Assembly (NCBI RefSeq): GCF_022751215.1
Contig: NZ_JAICDG010000004.1
Span: 806,001 to 870,000 of the forward strand
DNA from: Actinomadura terrae
GTDB lineage: Bacteria > Actinomycetota > Actinomycetes > Streptosporangiales > Streptosporangiaceae
Direction: 5' to 3'
DNA length: 64,000 nucleotides
The stretch's first letter is position 1, and each line of letters begins with the position of its first letter. The notes beneath the pieces are model-generated. The model searched no databases. It had not been told where the DNA came from and saw only the letters and a list, made by a program, of their open reading frames with translations. Both the position numbers and the translations under genes were made by a program. Shown piece by piece: positions 26,430 to 35,543 of the stretch.

Positions 26430-26805
26430 GTCCGGTTCGTGTCGGGCATCCAGTCTCCGGAGTCGCATCTGGAGGCGCTGTTGGAGCGGTGGCAGCGGCA
26501 CGGTCGGCGATTATGGGACGGCGGCTTCAAGCGTATGCAGGGACTTCGGCGCTGGAGGCGAGCGGGTCGGCGCCGATCACCGCCTCGCCTTTCCTCGGGG
26601 GCGCCTGGCCAGGTAGGCAGGCGGTACCTCCATGCAGCGGCCCCGCGAGCGTGTCGGCCTGGTCGCCATTCGCCGTCCGCCCCACGACACGACGCCGTCA
26701 CCGAGGCCCCCGTGGACGAAGGCCCCGCGCGACCAATCGCCGGAGCCGTGGTTAGCACCCCTCACCTCGGAGAGACGCGGGACGCGAGGCCGCTCGCGGG
26801 CTGAT
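26430..26805 (+). pseudogene. Degenerate duplicated segment, copy 1
   Basis: The stretch CATCCAGTCTCCGGAG (from about 26448) through GCAGGGACTTCGGCGCTGGA (ends about 26556) recurs in reverse complement at 27630-27760 with roughly nine bases in ten conserved. The tail (26655-26805) recurs as a direct repeat at about 26910-27073. Every frame is interrupted, so I read this as decayed coding DNA of unknown identity. Confidence 0.5.
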
Positions 26806-27074
26806 CGCCTTTATGGCAACTCTGGCGACCCACCCGCAGGAGGGTCGGGTGAAGGGGACGCTGGCAGCAACGGCACCAGATCTGCTCACGGGGCGCGTGC
26901 GAGTCGGTCGGTTGCCATTCGCCGTCCGCCCCGCACCCGCGCAGATCACCCCCTCGCCCACGACACGAAGCCGTCACCGCCCCTCCGTGGACGTAGACCT
27001 CCATGCGACCAAGCGCCGAAACCGTGGTTCGGCCCCGTCGTCTCGGAGACGCGGGGATGTGAGGCCGCTCGCGG

Positions 27075-27790
27075 TTAATCACTCAATGCCGCACCCACAC
27101 CAGGCGGCCAACCCGCGGGGGAGTTGTCCGAGTGAAGGTGATGCTCGCGCAACGGCCACCAGATCTGCTTACCGAGGACCTGCGAGTCGGCCTCCTTGAG
27201 GAAGTAGACCGACCGCGGGGCCGCGTGCTCCAGCGCGCACCGGCGCCGACTCGCCCGCGGGACTGCTGGGCAAGTCCTACGCGCATCTCCATCGCTCCAC
27301 ACCAAACATCCACGCCCCCCGTCGTTCTCCACTCACGTCCAGCAGAGGCACCCGCTGGACGCGACCGCGCATGGCGGCCTTCATCGGGGGCCAGTGCCAG
27401 CTTCGACCACGACGCGCTCCAGCACCCCACCCCGCGAACACATCGCGCTCGCCGAGTACAGCGCCGTCCTATCGACGCGCACCCGGTCGGGAGTGTGTGC
27501 CTCCACCACCGCTCGCGGGGGTGAGCATCCAGCCAGGGACGACGACGACGGCGCGCTCGGCGAACAGCGGCACCGCGTCGCCGAGCCGGTCGGGGTCGTA
27601 GCGGCAGGGTTCGGGGCGAGCGAGGTGGTGATCGACGCCGACCCGCTCGACTCCAGCGCCGAAGTCCCTGCATACGCTTGCAACTGCCGTCCCGTCATCG
27701 CTGACCGTGCCGCTGCCACCGCTCCAATAGCGCCTCCAGACGGGGCTCCGGAGACTGGATGACCGACGCAAACCGCACCGGCATGCCTGG
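27075..27790 (-). pseudogene. Decayed gene remnant, copy 2 of the duplicated segment
   Basis: On the minus strand protein-like pieces appear in different frames: VIQSPEPRLEALLERWQRHG near 27770, FAERAVVVVPGWMLTP near 27550, and a C-terminal EADSQVLGKQIWWPLREHHL near 27160. The frame changes look like accumulated indels. I do not recognise the ancestral family. It is the more intact of the two copies. Confidence 0.5.
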
Positions 27791-28379
27791 AGCCTTCACC
27801 ACCAGCCATATCTACCGGCGCCCTCCACTACGGCTACTTCTTGCCAGATACACATCCGCGTATGGCTCACCCCGGCGCCTGCCCAAGATTCACCCATGGC
27901 AGCTTCCCGAGCAGCCCAAGCCGTCCGCGAGAAGGCTGTGCCGCCCAGCGCGCCATGCCGCTCTTAAACAGACGACGTTTCCCTAACCAGCGGCACTCAG
28001 CCACCCCCGGCGCGCCTCGCGCTCGGGATCATCCCGGCCGTCCCACCCAACGCTGCCGGCTGCCATCCCTCGTCGCGGCCAGGCTGCGTGCACCCAGCTT
28101 CGACCTCGATCACCGACAGGTCTAGCGCCGTCTTGCCCAGGTTCGTCCACGACTCAGCCGCGTCGCCGCAGCCCGCCGACACGCGCCACCCATCCACAGC
28201 GACCGCCACCGACTACCCCCATCAGAGCCACCGCCCCACGGCCGGCTCATCATCCGAATGCGCTCGACGATGGCCACACGTCCAGCGCCCAGCTAGCCAG
28301 GCGCCCCGAGGAAGGGTCGCAAAGCCCCGCGTCCTGCCGGAAATCCACCGCGACCAGCACGCAGCTAAAGAAGAGCGCC

Positions 28380-28402
28380 CCGGAGGTGTAGTCACCTCGG
28401 GA
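28380..28402 (-). terminator. Probable terminator of rsmG-parA-parB
   Basis: GAGGTG and CACCTC arms around ACTA, flanked by further C-G pairs with one bulge, 27 bases past the parB stop. There is no clear T tract. Confidence 0.45.
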
Positions 28403-28428
28403 CACTCATGCAGCGCAGACGCGCCGCG

Positions 28429-29433
28429 TCACACCGATCCGTTCAGCCCCCCGCCATCGGACTCGTCGTCCGGCGCCATCGACTTGATGATGCGGTCCAG
28501 GTCCTCCAGCGTGGCGAACTCGACCACGATCTTCCCCTTGTTGCGCCCCATGTCCACCCGGACGCGCGTGTCGTAGCGGTCGGAGAGCCGATCGGCGAGT
28601 TCCTTCAGCGCCGGCGCCACGGGCTGCCTGCGACGCCCCTGCCGCGGCGCCTTCGGCTCCTCGTCCACCTCGCGCAGGGCGATGAGCTCTTCCAGCGCCC
28701 GGACGGACAGCCCCTCCTGGACGATCCGCTGCGCCAGATGCTCCTGCGCCTCGACGCTGTCGAGGGACAGCAGCGCACGAGCGTGCCCGGCGGACAGAAC
28801 ACCCGCGGCGACGCGACGCTGCACGGCCGGGGGCAGGTTCAGCAGCCGCAGCGTGTTCGTGATGTGCGGACGGGAGCGTCCGATCCGGCTGGCGAGTTGC
28901 TCGTGCGTGGCACCGAAGTCCTGGAGGAGTTGCTGGTAGGCGGCCGCCTCTTCCAGCGGGTTGAGCTGCTGCCGGTGGAGGTTCTCCATGAGCGCGTCAC
29001 GGAGCAGGTCGTTGTCGCCCGTGTTGCGGACGATGGCCGGGATGACGTCCAGCCCGGCCATCTCGGACGCGCGCAGGCGGCGCTCGCCCATGATCAGCTC
29101 GTAGTCGTGCTCGGCCAGATCGGCCTTGCGGACCACGATCGGCTGTAGGAGCCCGACGATGCCGATCGACTCGGCCAGTTCCTCCATGGCCTGATCGTCG
29201 AAGTGCTCACGGGGCTGTCGTGGGTTGGCCGTGATCGACCGGATCGGCAGCTCGGCGAAGTACGCTCCGGCGACCGCCTTCATCTCCGGACCGGTGTCCG
29301 AACCCGTGCTGTGCGGGCCGCCAGGAAGTCCCGGTTCGCCCGCGACACCCGGTTCTTCCAAAACGGGGGGAGGCGGGGCCGCGGGAATGAGGGCTCCAAG
29401 GCCCTTGCCCAGACCGCGTCGCTGCTGGCTCAC
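28429..29433 (-). CDS. parB: Chromosome partitioning protein ParB (CTPase clamp)
   Basis: 334 residues. The start MSQQRRGLGKGLGALIP is the ParA-interacting N-terminus. The CTP-binding ParB/Srx domain has ITANPRQPREHF and the GERRLRAS motif. The helix-turn-helix that reads parS includes QLASRIGRSRPHITNTLRLL. The C-terminal dimerisation domain ends the protein. ParB loads at parS and spreads to segregate the origin. The gene overlaps parA by four bases (29430-29433) and is last in the operon. Confidence 0.96.
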   Translation of the reverse strand: MSQQRRGLGKGLGALIPAAPPPPVLEEPGVAGEPGLPGGPHSTGSDTGPEMKAVAGAYFAELPIRSITANPRQPREHFDDQAMEELAESIGIVGLLQPIVVRKADLAEHDYELIMGERRLRASEMAGLDVIPAIVRNTGDNDLLRDALMENLHRQQLNPLEEAAAYQQLLQDFGATHEQLASRIGRSRPHITNTLRLLNLPPAVQRRVAAGVLSAGHARALLSLDSVEAQEHLAQRIVQEGLSVRALEELIALREVDEEPKAPRQGRRRQPVAPALKELADRLSDRYDTRVRVDMGRNKGKIVVEFATLEDLDRIIKSMAPDDESDGGGLNGSV

Positions 29434-30752
29434 TTGGCCGCCCCTTGGTGCGCCATCTCCGACGCGGCCTCACTGTAGGCGAGCGCGCCGCTCGATCCGG
29501 GATCGTAGGTCATGACCGACTGTCCGTAGCTCGGTGCCTCGGAAACCCGCACGCTGCGGGGGATCACGGTGTTGAGGACGACGTCACCGAAGTGGTTCCG
29601 GACGTCCTCGGCGACCTGGGCGGCGAGGCGCGTCCGGGCGTCGTACATCGTGAGCAGGATCGTCGAGACACTCAGCCTCGGGTTCAGGTGCGCCTTGACG
29701 AGGTCGACGGTGCGGACCAGCTGGCCGAGACCCTCCAGCGCGTAGTACTCGCACTGGATCGGGATGAGCAGTTCGTCCCCACCCACGAGAGCGTTCACCG
29801 TGAGCAGACCGAGCGACGGGGGACAGTCGATCAGCACATAGTGGAACTTCTCGGTCTCGTACGCCTCCAAGGCGCGGCGCAGCCGGGACTCGCGAGCGAC
29901 CTTGGAGACGAGCTCGATCTCCGCACCGGCGAGGTTGAGCGTCGCCGGAGCGCAGAAGAGATTGGGGATCTCGGGGGCCGGGACGACGATGTCGGCCAGC
30001 GCCGCGTCCTCGATCAGCACGTCGTAGATGGACGGGATCTCGGCATGGTGCTCGACGCCGAGGGCAGTGGAGGCGTTCCCCTGCGGGTCGAGGTCGACCA
30101 CGAGCACCTGGGCGCCGTGCATCGCGAGGGAGGCGGCGAGATTCACCGAACTGGTGGTCTTGCCCACCCCGCCCTTCTGGTTGGCGATCGTGATGATCCG
30201 GCAGTGGTCCGGCCGGGGCCACTCCTTCTCTCTGCGGCCCGACATCACCTTGAGCGTGCCGGCCGGTGTTTCACGTGAAACCTTGGCGTCCTTGAGCGCC
30301 TCGCGCACGAGTTCTGACTCCCCCTGAGATGGTCCCTTGCGCGGACCCGACGGCGGCTGCGCGCCGGCATGTGTCGGTACATAACCGACGTTCTCCGCGG
30401 TCCCGGACGTCGTATTGCCCCACATCGCGTGCCCGGACGGAGCGGTGCCCGGCCCCGCCGCGTCCTCCTGGACGGCCTGCTCCGGAACACTCGGCTCCTG
30501 ACCATTCGATCCCTGGCTGCCCGAAGCCTGAACGCCGAGGGCCTCGTCCTCGGCACCCTCGGCCGCACCGGAACCAGCCGGGCCGGTCTGACCAGAAGGC
30601 CCGGCTTGTCCAGCCGTCCCAGCGGTCTGCCCTGCGAGCCCGCCAAGACCGGTGGGCTCAGTCTGACCGGGCCCGGCGGCCTGGGCGGGTGCCTGATCGT
30701 CGGGGGATTCGTCGGCGCGGTCAGGCCAGCCCCGTCCTGGTCCCGTGCTCAT
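29430..30752 (-). CDS. parA: Chromosome partitioning ATPase ParA, with long disordered N-terminus
   Basis: 440 residues. The ATPase begins near residue 184 (CRIITIANQKGGVGKTTSSV; deviant Walker A at 191-200), followed by VVDLDPQGNASTAL and VLIDCPPSLGLLTVNAL. Residues 1-175 are Gly/Pro/Gln-rich, presumably disordered, and longer than in most ParA proteins. Codons 157-163 (KVSRETP) contain a parS site. ATG at 30752 has GAGGAAGAGG upstream and overlaps the rsmG stop by four bases. ParA-ATP on the nucleoid provides the track for ParB-parS complexes. Confidence 0.95.
   Translation of the reverse strand: MSTGPGRGWPDRADESPDDQAPAQAAGPGQTEPTGLGGLAGQTAGTAGQAGPSGQTGPAGSGAAEGAEDEALGVQASGSQGSNGQEPSVPEQAVQEDAAGPGTAPSGHAMWGNTTSGTAENVGYVPTHAGAQPPSGPRKGPSQGESELVREALKDAKVSRETPAGTLKVMSGRREKEWPRPDHCRIITIANQKGGVGKTTSSVNLAASLAMHGAQVLVVDLDPQGNASTALGVEHHAEIPSIYDVLIEDAALADIVVPAPEIPNLFCAPATLNLAGAEIELVSKVARESRLRRALEAYETEKFHYVLIDCPPSLGLLTVNALVGGDELLIPIQCEYYALEGLGQLVRTVDLVKAHLNPRLSVSTILLTMYDARTRLAAQVAEDVRNHFGDVVLNTVIPRSVRVSEAPSYGQSVMTYDPGSSGALAYSEAASEMAHQGAAK
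30267..30282. other. parS: parS site 3, inside parA
   Basis: TGTTTCACGTGAAACC, 15 of 16 consensus positions, encoding part of VSRET in the ParA N-terminal region. A parS inside parA at this motif is common in actinomycetes. Confidence 0.93.
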
Positions 30753-31441
30753 GAAGACCTCTTCCTCGACGCTTTAGCGCGCCGGGGCGCGCGTTGTTGT
30801 CGCCCGACCGCCCCGTCCCGGACGACCTCCCGGTCGGCGACCACGCGGACGAGCGTTGTCGGCGGGTCGACCATACCGCGCCCGACTTGGAGCAGTTCGG
30901 TGGTCTGCACACCGAACCGCTTCAGCACAGGACGCGCCTCCTCCAGCTCCGCCGCGGCGCGTTCTCCCTTGAGCGCCAGCAGTTCCCCGCCCGGACGCAG
31001 CAGCGGAAGCGCCCATTTCGCCAACCTGTCGAGGGGGGCGACGGCCCGGGCGGTGGCAACGTCCACCGAGAACTCCTTGGCCACCTCCTCGGCCCGCGCC
31101 CGCCGGACCTCCACATTCGGCAACCCGAGCAGCTCAACGCACTCGTTCAGGAAGTTCGTGCGGCGCAGCAGGGGTTCCAGCAGCGTGACCCGCAGGTCAG
31201 GTCGGACGATCGCGAGGACGATCCCCGGCAGCCCGGCGCCCGATCCGACGTCCACGACCTGCGCCCCGTCCGGGATCGCCTCGGCCACCACCGCGCAGTT
31301 GATCAGGTGCCGTTCCCAGAGCCGGTCGACCTCGCGCGGCCCGATCAGGCCGCGCTCGACGCCGGCGTCGGCCAGGAACGCCGCGTAGCGCTCCGCGACC
31401 GGCAGCGCGTCACCGAATACCTCCCGTGCAGTCCCCACCAT
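30749..31441 (-). CDS. rsmG: 16S rRNA (guanine-N7) methyltransferase RsmG
   Basis: 230 residues, Rossmann-fold SAM methyltransferase that modifies G527 of 16S rRNA (E. coli numbering). Seen: LIGPREVDRLWERHLINCAV, the SAM-binding VVDVGSGAGLPGIVLAIVRP, and EPLLRRTNFLNECVELLGL. The ATG at 31441 is used; the frame is open to 31582 but the added part is poor. The C-terminus is basic (PRRAKASRKRSS). First gene of the rsmG-parA-parB unit, in which each junction overlaps by four bases. Confidence 0.93.
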   Translation of the reverse strand: MVGTAREVFGDALPVAERYAAFLADAGVERGLIGPREVDRLWERHLINCAVVAEAIPDGAQVVDVGSGAGLPGIVLAIVRPDLRVTLLEPLLRRTNFLNECVELLGLPNVEVRRARAEEVAKEFSVDVATARAVAPLDRLAKWALPLLRPGGELLALKGERAAAELEEARPVLKRFGVQTTELLQVGRGMVDPPTTLVRVVADREVVRDGAVGRQQRAPRRAKASRKRSS

Positions 31442-31611
31442 ACGAATCGTTCCACAAAAACCCGCGCCGACGTACACACGAAACGTCCCAGCCCAGCGAG
31501 CGGGTGCCCCTCCCGTATGGCCGGAACCACATGCTCGTCGGAATATTCGACGTCCTGCGGGTACAGGGAGTGTCAGTGTCACCGCGCCTGCCCCCGGAAG
31601 GAGCTGGGCAC

Positions 31612-32070
31612 ATGGGAATCGGAGTCAGTCTCGCGTTCATCGCGCTCGGCGCGATCCTCGCTTTCGCCCTTCGCGTCGATCTCAGCGGACTCGATATTCA
31701 CCTGGTTGGCTGGATCCTGATCATGGTCGGACTGATCAGCATGGCTTTCACCCTGGCGTACACCCGTCCACGGCGGCGCGCCGGTCGGGTCGTCGGAACG
31801 GACCCGGCATATGGGGACGAGCCAGGCACGATCATCCGCGAAGAGCACATCGTCCAGGACCCGCCCCTCGCGGGTCAGCCCGTCGAGCGGGTCGAGCGGG
31901 TGATCGAGCACCCACCAGGCGAGCAAATCCCGCACGGCCACATGGAACAAGATCCGTCCGTTGCGCAGGATCCCGCACGCGCACAGGACCCGGCGCGCGC
32001 GCAGAATCCGGCGGAAGGAATTCGCCCGTCCCTCATGTCCGACGATCGCACGCCGCGCGAACGGCGGTAG
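31612..32070 (+). CDS. DUF6458-type small membrane protein
   Basis: 152 residues starting GIGVSLAFIALGAILAFALR, then DLSGLDIHLVGWILIMVGLI: two transmembrane helices in the pattern of the actinobacterial DUF6458 family. The C-terminal half is hydrophilic, with short AQDPARAQDPARAQNPA repeats, and is probably disordered in the cytosol. ATG at 31612 has GGAAGGAG upstream. It is divergent from rsmG. Function unknown; it sits between the par operon and the jag operon, which are adjacent in most relatives. Confidence 0.78.
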   Translation: MGIGVSLAFIALGAILAFALRVDLSGLDIHLVGWILIMVGLISMAFTLAYTRPRRRAGRVVGTDPAYGDEPGTIIREEHIVQDPPLAGQPVERVERVIEHPPGEQIPHGHMEQDPSVAQDPARAQDPARAQNPAEGIRPSLMSDDRTPRERR

Positions 32071-32080
32071 TACTAGCGCT

Positions 32081-32119
32081 CGCTCGGTGTGTCGTCCTCG
32101 GACGGCGACACACCGAGCG
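32081..32119. terminator. Hairpin terminator after the DUF6458 gene
   Basis: Perfect 14-bp stem CGCTCGGTGTGTCG with its complement (32106-32119), with an inner TCC/GGA pairing. Starts 10 bases after the stop codon. Confidence 0.75.
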
Positions 32120-32689
32120 CTGGCAATGATCGTGTCCTCTCAGGGCCGCGCAGCCTGGCGCCGTCACAAGACGATCGACCACCACTCTGCCGAAGCGCCC
32201 CAACATCCGCCCTTAAGCCAGCCGGACGGCACGCGACCGGCATCGGTTTCGCCCCACGCGCAGAGACGCACCAAGCGCGCTCCCACAAGCAACAACCACA
32301 CAGCGCGCACGCGAGACGCGACCCAAGTTGAACGGGACGCAGGTCGAACGCATCCAAGGCACAACGCGGCGTAGGCGGGACCAGCGAAGGCGAGGCGGTC
32401 CCAGTCGTGCGGCTCGTCCCAATCTGTCCGAGTAGGGCGCAAGCTCGACGCGGGACACGGCGGGTTCGAGGGACGGCGGCCCGGATGGGAGAACGCGTCG
32501 AGGTCGGCGGTCTCCGGAAGGCGCCCTGGGGAGACACGGATGGCGAGGACCCCCCGGGGAGGACGCGGCCAGGTCAAGCAACGTGCGTTCGACCATCTCA
32601 CCGTACGGGCCGAGGAACTGGGAACGTTCCCTTCTTCATCCAGTCGTGTGATCGCTGCGCCTCTCCCGGAGCCAGCAGGGCGTACGTGC

Positions 32690-33660
32690 TAAGCAGGTGC
32701 GGGTCGGCGGGAACGAAGAAGCTCGTATGCGGGAACGTAGCGGCCGCGCCTCCCGGGCGGTATCGCGATTGCCTTCCCGTCCCGGCCGACGGCGATCCCT
32801 CCGCCGAGCAGTTCTGGCGGATCCGGCCGCTCATCGAAGGTGACAACGTCACCGGTCACGACCAGAGCCGCGGCGCCGAGCGAGTAGAGCGTCAGCGAGG
32901 GCCCAATTGGCGAGGACGCGGGGTGGCGAGGACGCGGGGGCCTCGGATGGGGACCCAACGGCGAGGACGTCCGGCGAAGAAGGCCGCCACCTCGCGGGCG
33001 CCGCGGACCTCCACCGCCACGGCGTCCGGATCGAGCAGGTCGAGCAGGGCGGCGAAGTCTCCGCCGCGGGACGCGGCGAGGAAGGCCTCGACGATCTCCC
33101 GCTTCGGCGATCGCGCGGCATCGGACGCGTCCGCGGACAGCGAGAGCCCGGATCACAAGGGCGCGAAGGGAGGGCACGGACGGCGAGGGGCGGGGTTGCG
33201 AAGGCCGGGGTTGCGAGGGGCCGGGTTGCGAGGGGCCGGGTTCCAAGGGGCCGGGTTCCAAGGACGCCGGATTCCAAGGGGCCGGATTCCAAGGGACTGG
33301 ATTGCGAGGGCGCGGACGCGGGCGGGTGCGGTGCGGGGGTGGTGAGGAAGCGCAGGAGGCGGCGTCGCAGGTAGTCGGAGGTGGTGTCGCCGTCGGCGAT
33401 GCGGCGGGCGCAGCCGCGGGCGGTGGCGGTGCCGAGGGCGTGTTCGAAGCAGTCGAGCAGCGCGGGGCGGCGGGCGGCGATGAGGGCGGCGGCGGGGTGC
33501 TCCAGGACGAACCGGACCGCGGTGCGGCTGGTGTGCTTATGCGAGGACGCGGACGGTGAGGGGCCCGGATGGGGAGAGCCCGGGGGCGAGGGACGCATGG
33601 CGAGGGCGCGTCGGGAAGGGCCCGGACGGCGGGGGCGCTTGCGTCTACGAGCCCACAAGC
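32690..33660 (-). pseudogene. Decayed genes, including a SnoaL-like tail of an ECF sigma factor (SigJ/ECF41 type)
   Basis: From 33104 down to 32964 the minus strand reads KREIVEAFLAASRGGDF then AALLDLLDPDAVAVEV, which matches the start of the SnoaL-like C-terminal domain of ECF41/SigJ sigma factors. Expected sigma regions 2 and 4 are not seen upstream. Other protein-like pieces in other frames are AVRFVLEHPAAALIAARRPA near 33510 and VVTGDVVTFDERPDPPELL near 32850. The frames are broken and a minisatellite interrupts them. Confidence 0.5.
33191..33312 (+). repeat. 15-bp minisatellite, about eight units
   Basis: Units of GGGTTGCGAGGGGCC grade into GGGTTCCAAGGGGCC and GGATTCCAAGGGGCC variants. 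In the minus strand they give five-residue repeats in every frame. Confidence 0.8.
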
Positions 33661-33782
33661 CCCCAACAGGGGGTCGAACCGGCCTCTACGGCGCTCCAAC
33701 GCCCCGAAGAGCAAACCGTGTCCTAGCTGGAAGAACGACCCTGCCCCGGAAGTGACGACACTGGACCTAGGCCCCACATGAG

Positions 33783-33791
33783 TTATCCACA
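33783..33791 (+). other. DnaA box (isolated)
   Basis: TTATCCACA, the consensus 9-mer, between the decayed genes and the jag terminator. Confidence 0.6.
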
Positions 33792-33843
33792 GAACGCCGT
33801 TCCACTTCTCCCCGGCATCCCGCTACGGAAGCATGAAATGCGA

Positions 33844-33872
33844 ACGGCCCCGGCAGGTGGTGCCGGGGCCGT
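33844..33872 (-). terminator. Terminator of the rpmH-rnpA-yidD-yidC-jag operon
   Basis: Perfect 12-bp hairpin (ACGGCCCCGGCA and complement, loop of 5), 126 bases past the jag stop. In the leftward direction it is followed by TTCGCATTTC. Confidence 0.75.
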
Positions 33873-33997
33873 GAGGGGAGCTGCGACTATGGGCCAGAAC
33901 CTGAGACCTTCACCGGGCCGATCGGTCGAGAACCGACTCCGGCCGAGAGACCGTGAGCCCGCCCGCCGTCATGAACCGACGAACGGGCGACGTCACG

Positions 33998-34483
33998 TCA
34001 GGCGGGGTAAACGACCACGTAGCGGTCGGGCTCCTCCCCGTCGGACTCGCTGCGGAGCCCGGCGGCGGCGACCGCGTCGTGAACGATCTTGCGTTCGAAC
34101 GGGGTCATCGGGGCGAGCGGCTTGGGCTCGCCGGCCTGCTTGACCTCGTCGGCGACGTCCGTGCCCAGCTTGGTCAGCTCGGCGCGGCGGCGTTCCCGGT
34201 AGCCGCCGATGTCGAGCATGAGGCGGGTCCGGTTGCCCGTCTGGCGGTGGACGGCGAGCCGGGTCAGCTCTTGCAGTGCCTCCAGGACCTCGCCGCGCTT
34301 GCCGACCAGCTCGTCCAGGGAGGCGCCGACGACCGCGACGAGCGCGCGCTCGCCCTCGACGTCCATGTCGATGTCGCCGTCATAGTCACCGATGTCCAGC
34401 AGGCCCTCGATGTAGTCGGCGGCGATCTCGCCTTCCTGTTCGAGCGCCTGGACGTCGACCTCGGTGGTGTCGGTCTGGCTCAA
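33998..34483 (-). CDS. jag: Jag/KhpB-type RNA-binding protein (KH and R3H domains)
   Basis: 161 residues. A KH domain (MDVEGERALVAVVGASLDEL through LTRLAVHRQTGNRTRLMLDI, with a GKRGEVLEALQEL loop in place of GxxG) is followed by an R3H domain containing PMTPFERKIVHDAV and the RSESDGEEPDRYVVV end. The first 45 residues are acidic. Start is the TTG at 34483 with AAGGAG six bases upstream; a longer open frame to 34732 is antisense noise over yidC. It binds RNA and in other bacteria influences cell wall and division genes. It is the last gene of the operon. Confidence 0.92.
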   Translation of the reverse strand: MSQTDTTEVDVQALEQEGEIAADYIEGLLDIGDYDGDIDMDVEGERALVAVVGASLDELVGKRGEVLEALQELTRLAVHRQTGNRTRLMLDIGGYRERRRAELTKLGTDVADEVKQAGEPKPLAPMTPFERKIVHDAVAAAGLRSESDGEEPDRYVVVYPA

Positions 34484-34520
34484 CGGGATCTCCTTCTCGG
34501 GCACGGGCTCGGGGTTCAAA

Positions 34521-35543
34521 CTAGCGCTTCTGGCTACCGCTGCGCTTGCTACGCGACTTGCGGGTCGGCTGGTTGCGGACGACCTTGGGCGTGGTGTCCT
34601 CGGGCTCGGGTTCCGGCGCCGTCTCCTTCTTGAGCCTCGCCTTGACTCCGGAGGCGGCGGGAGCACCCTTCGACCCGGCGGTCTTGGTACCCGCGACCTT
34701 GCCCTTCGCCGGACCGCCCTTGGCCGCGCCACCCTTCGCGGGGCCGCCCTTGGCCGGGGTGCCGTTCGTGTCGCCCGTCGTGCTGAGCGGTGGGTACCGC
34801 TTGTAGATGTAGTGCTGCTGGGCGAGCGTCCAGCTGTTGGACGTCACCCAGTACATGAGGACACCGAGGGGGAAGCCGAGGCCGAAGAGACCGAACAGGG
34901 GCGCGAGGAAGACCATCATCTTCTGCGCCTGCATCATCGGGTTGGCGTCGTCGGTGACGGGCTGGCGCTTCATGCTGGCCCGGACGGTGAAGAACGTGGT
35001 GCAGGAGCTGATCACCACGGCGATGGCCGTGACGATGATCGCCGTCCAGCTCTTGGGGTCGGCGCCCCAGGCGTTGAGGAAGGTGTCCGGGATGTGGGCG
35101 CCGAAGATGTTCGCGTTCTGCGCGCTCTGGACCAGATCCCACTTGAGCGCGAAGACGTCGTGGCCTTCCTTCGCGTCCGAGATCCGCTTGAGCGTCTGGA
35201 ACAGACCGATGAACACCGGCATCTGCACCAGCAGCGGAAGACACCCGGAGAGCGGGTTGGCGCCGTTCTCCTGGTAGAGCTTCATGACCTCCTGGTTGAG
35301 GCGCTGCTTGTCGTTCTTGTACTTCTTGCGCAGCGCCTGGACCTTGGGGTTGAGCTCCTGCATCTTCCGCGAGGCATGGATCTGCTTCACGAAGAGGGGG
35401 ACCATCGCCAGCCGCAGCAGGACGGTCAGGAGGATGATCGAGCCGCCCCAGGCCCAACCACTGTCCTTGGGGACGACGGTGCTCAGCGCCGTGTGAATCC
35501 ACACGATGAGCTGAGCGACGATCTCGTACAGCCAATCAAGCAC
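34521..35543 (-). CDS. yidC: Membrane protein insertase YidC
   Basis: 340 residues, Oxa1/YidC/Alb3 family. It begins MLDWLYEIVAQLIVWIHTAL, with the family core GGSIILLTVLLRLAMVPLFV (the Arg lies in the hydrophilic groove), QNGANPLSGCLPLLVQMPVF-type loop and VLMYWVTSNSWTLAQQHYI at the end of the membrane domain. There are five transmembrane helices and a Lys/Pro/Gly-rich cytoplasmic tail with GGPAKGG repeats that may contact the ribosome. GTG at 35543 has AAGGAG upstream and overlaps yidD by eight bases. Confidence 0.95.
   Translation of the reverse strand: MLDWLYEIVAQLIVWIHTALSTVVPKDSGWAWGGSIILLTVLLRLAMVPLFVKQIHASRKMQELNPKVQALRKKYKNDKQRLNQEVMKLYQENGANPLSGCLPLLVQMPVFIGLFQTLKRISDAKEGHDVFALKWDLVQSAQNANIFGAHIPDTFLNAWGADPKSWTAIIVTAIAVVISSCTTFFTVRASMKRQPVTDDANPMMQAQKMMVFLAPLFGLFGLGFPLGVLMYWVTSNSWTLAQQHYIYKRYPPLSTTGDTNGTPAKGGPAKGGAAKGGPAKGKVAGTKTAGSKGAPAASGVKARLKKETAPEPEPEDTTPKVVRNQPTRKSRSKRSGSQKR

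Larger units (their letters stand above)
26129..28428. other. 2.3-kb intergenic region with degenerate duplications
   Basis: Between ddl and parB, where a cwlM-like amidase or thioredoxin gene would be expected, no intact gene is seen. It begins with parS 2. Between 26430 and 27790 there is an inverted pair of similar segments, and at 26650-27075 a direct pair. Both look like decayed copies of one unidentified gene. Confidence 0.65.
32071..33997. other. 1.9-kb intergenic region with gene remnants and a minisatellite
   Basis: Begins with the terminator at 32081 and ends with the jag terminator at 33844. Between them are minus-strand fragments of decayed genes (32690-33660), an eight-unit 15-bp repeat (33191-33312) and a DnaA box at 33783-33791. 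No intact gene seen. Confidence 0.65.
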
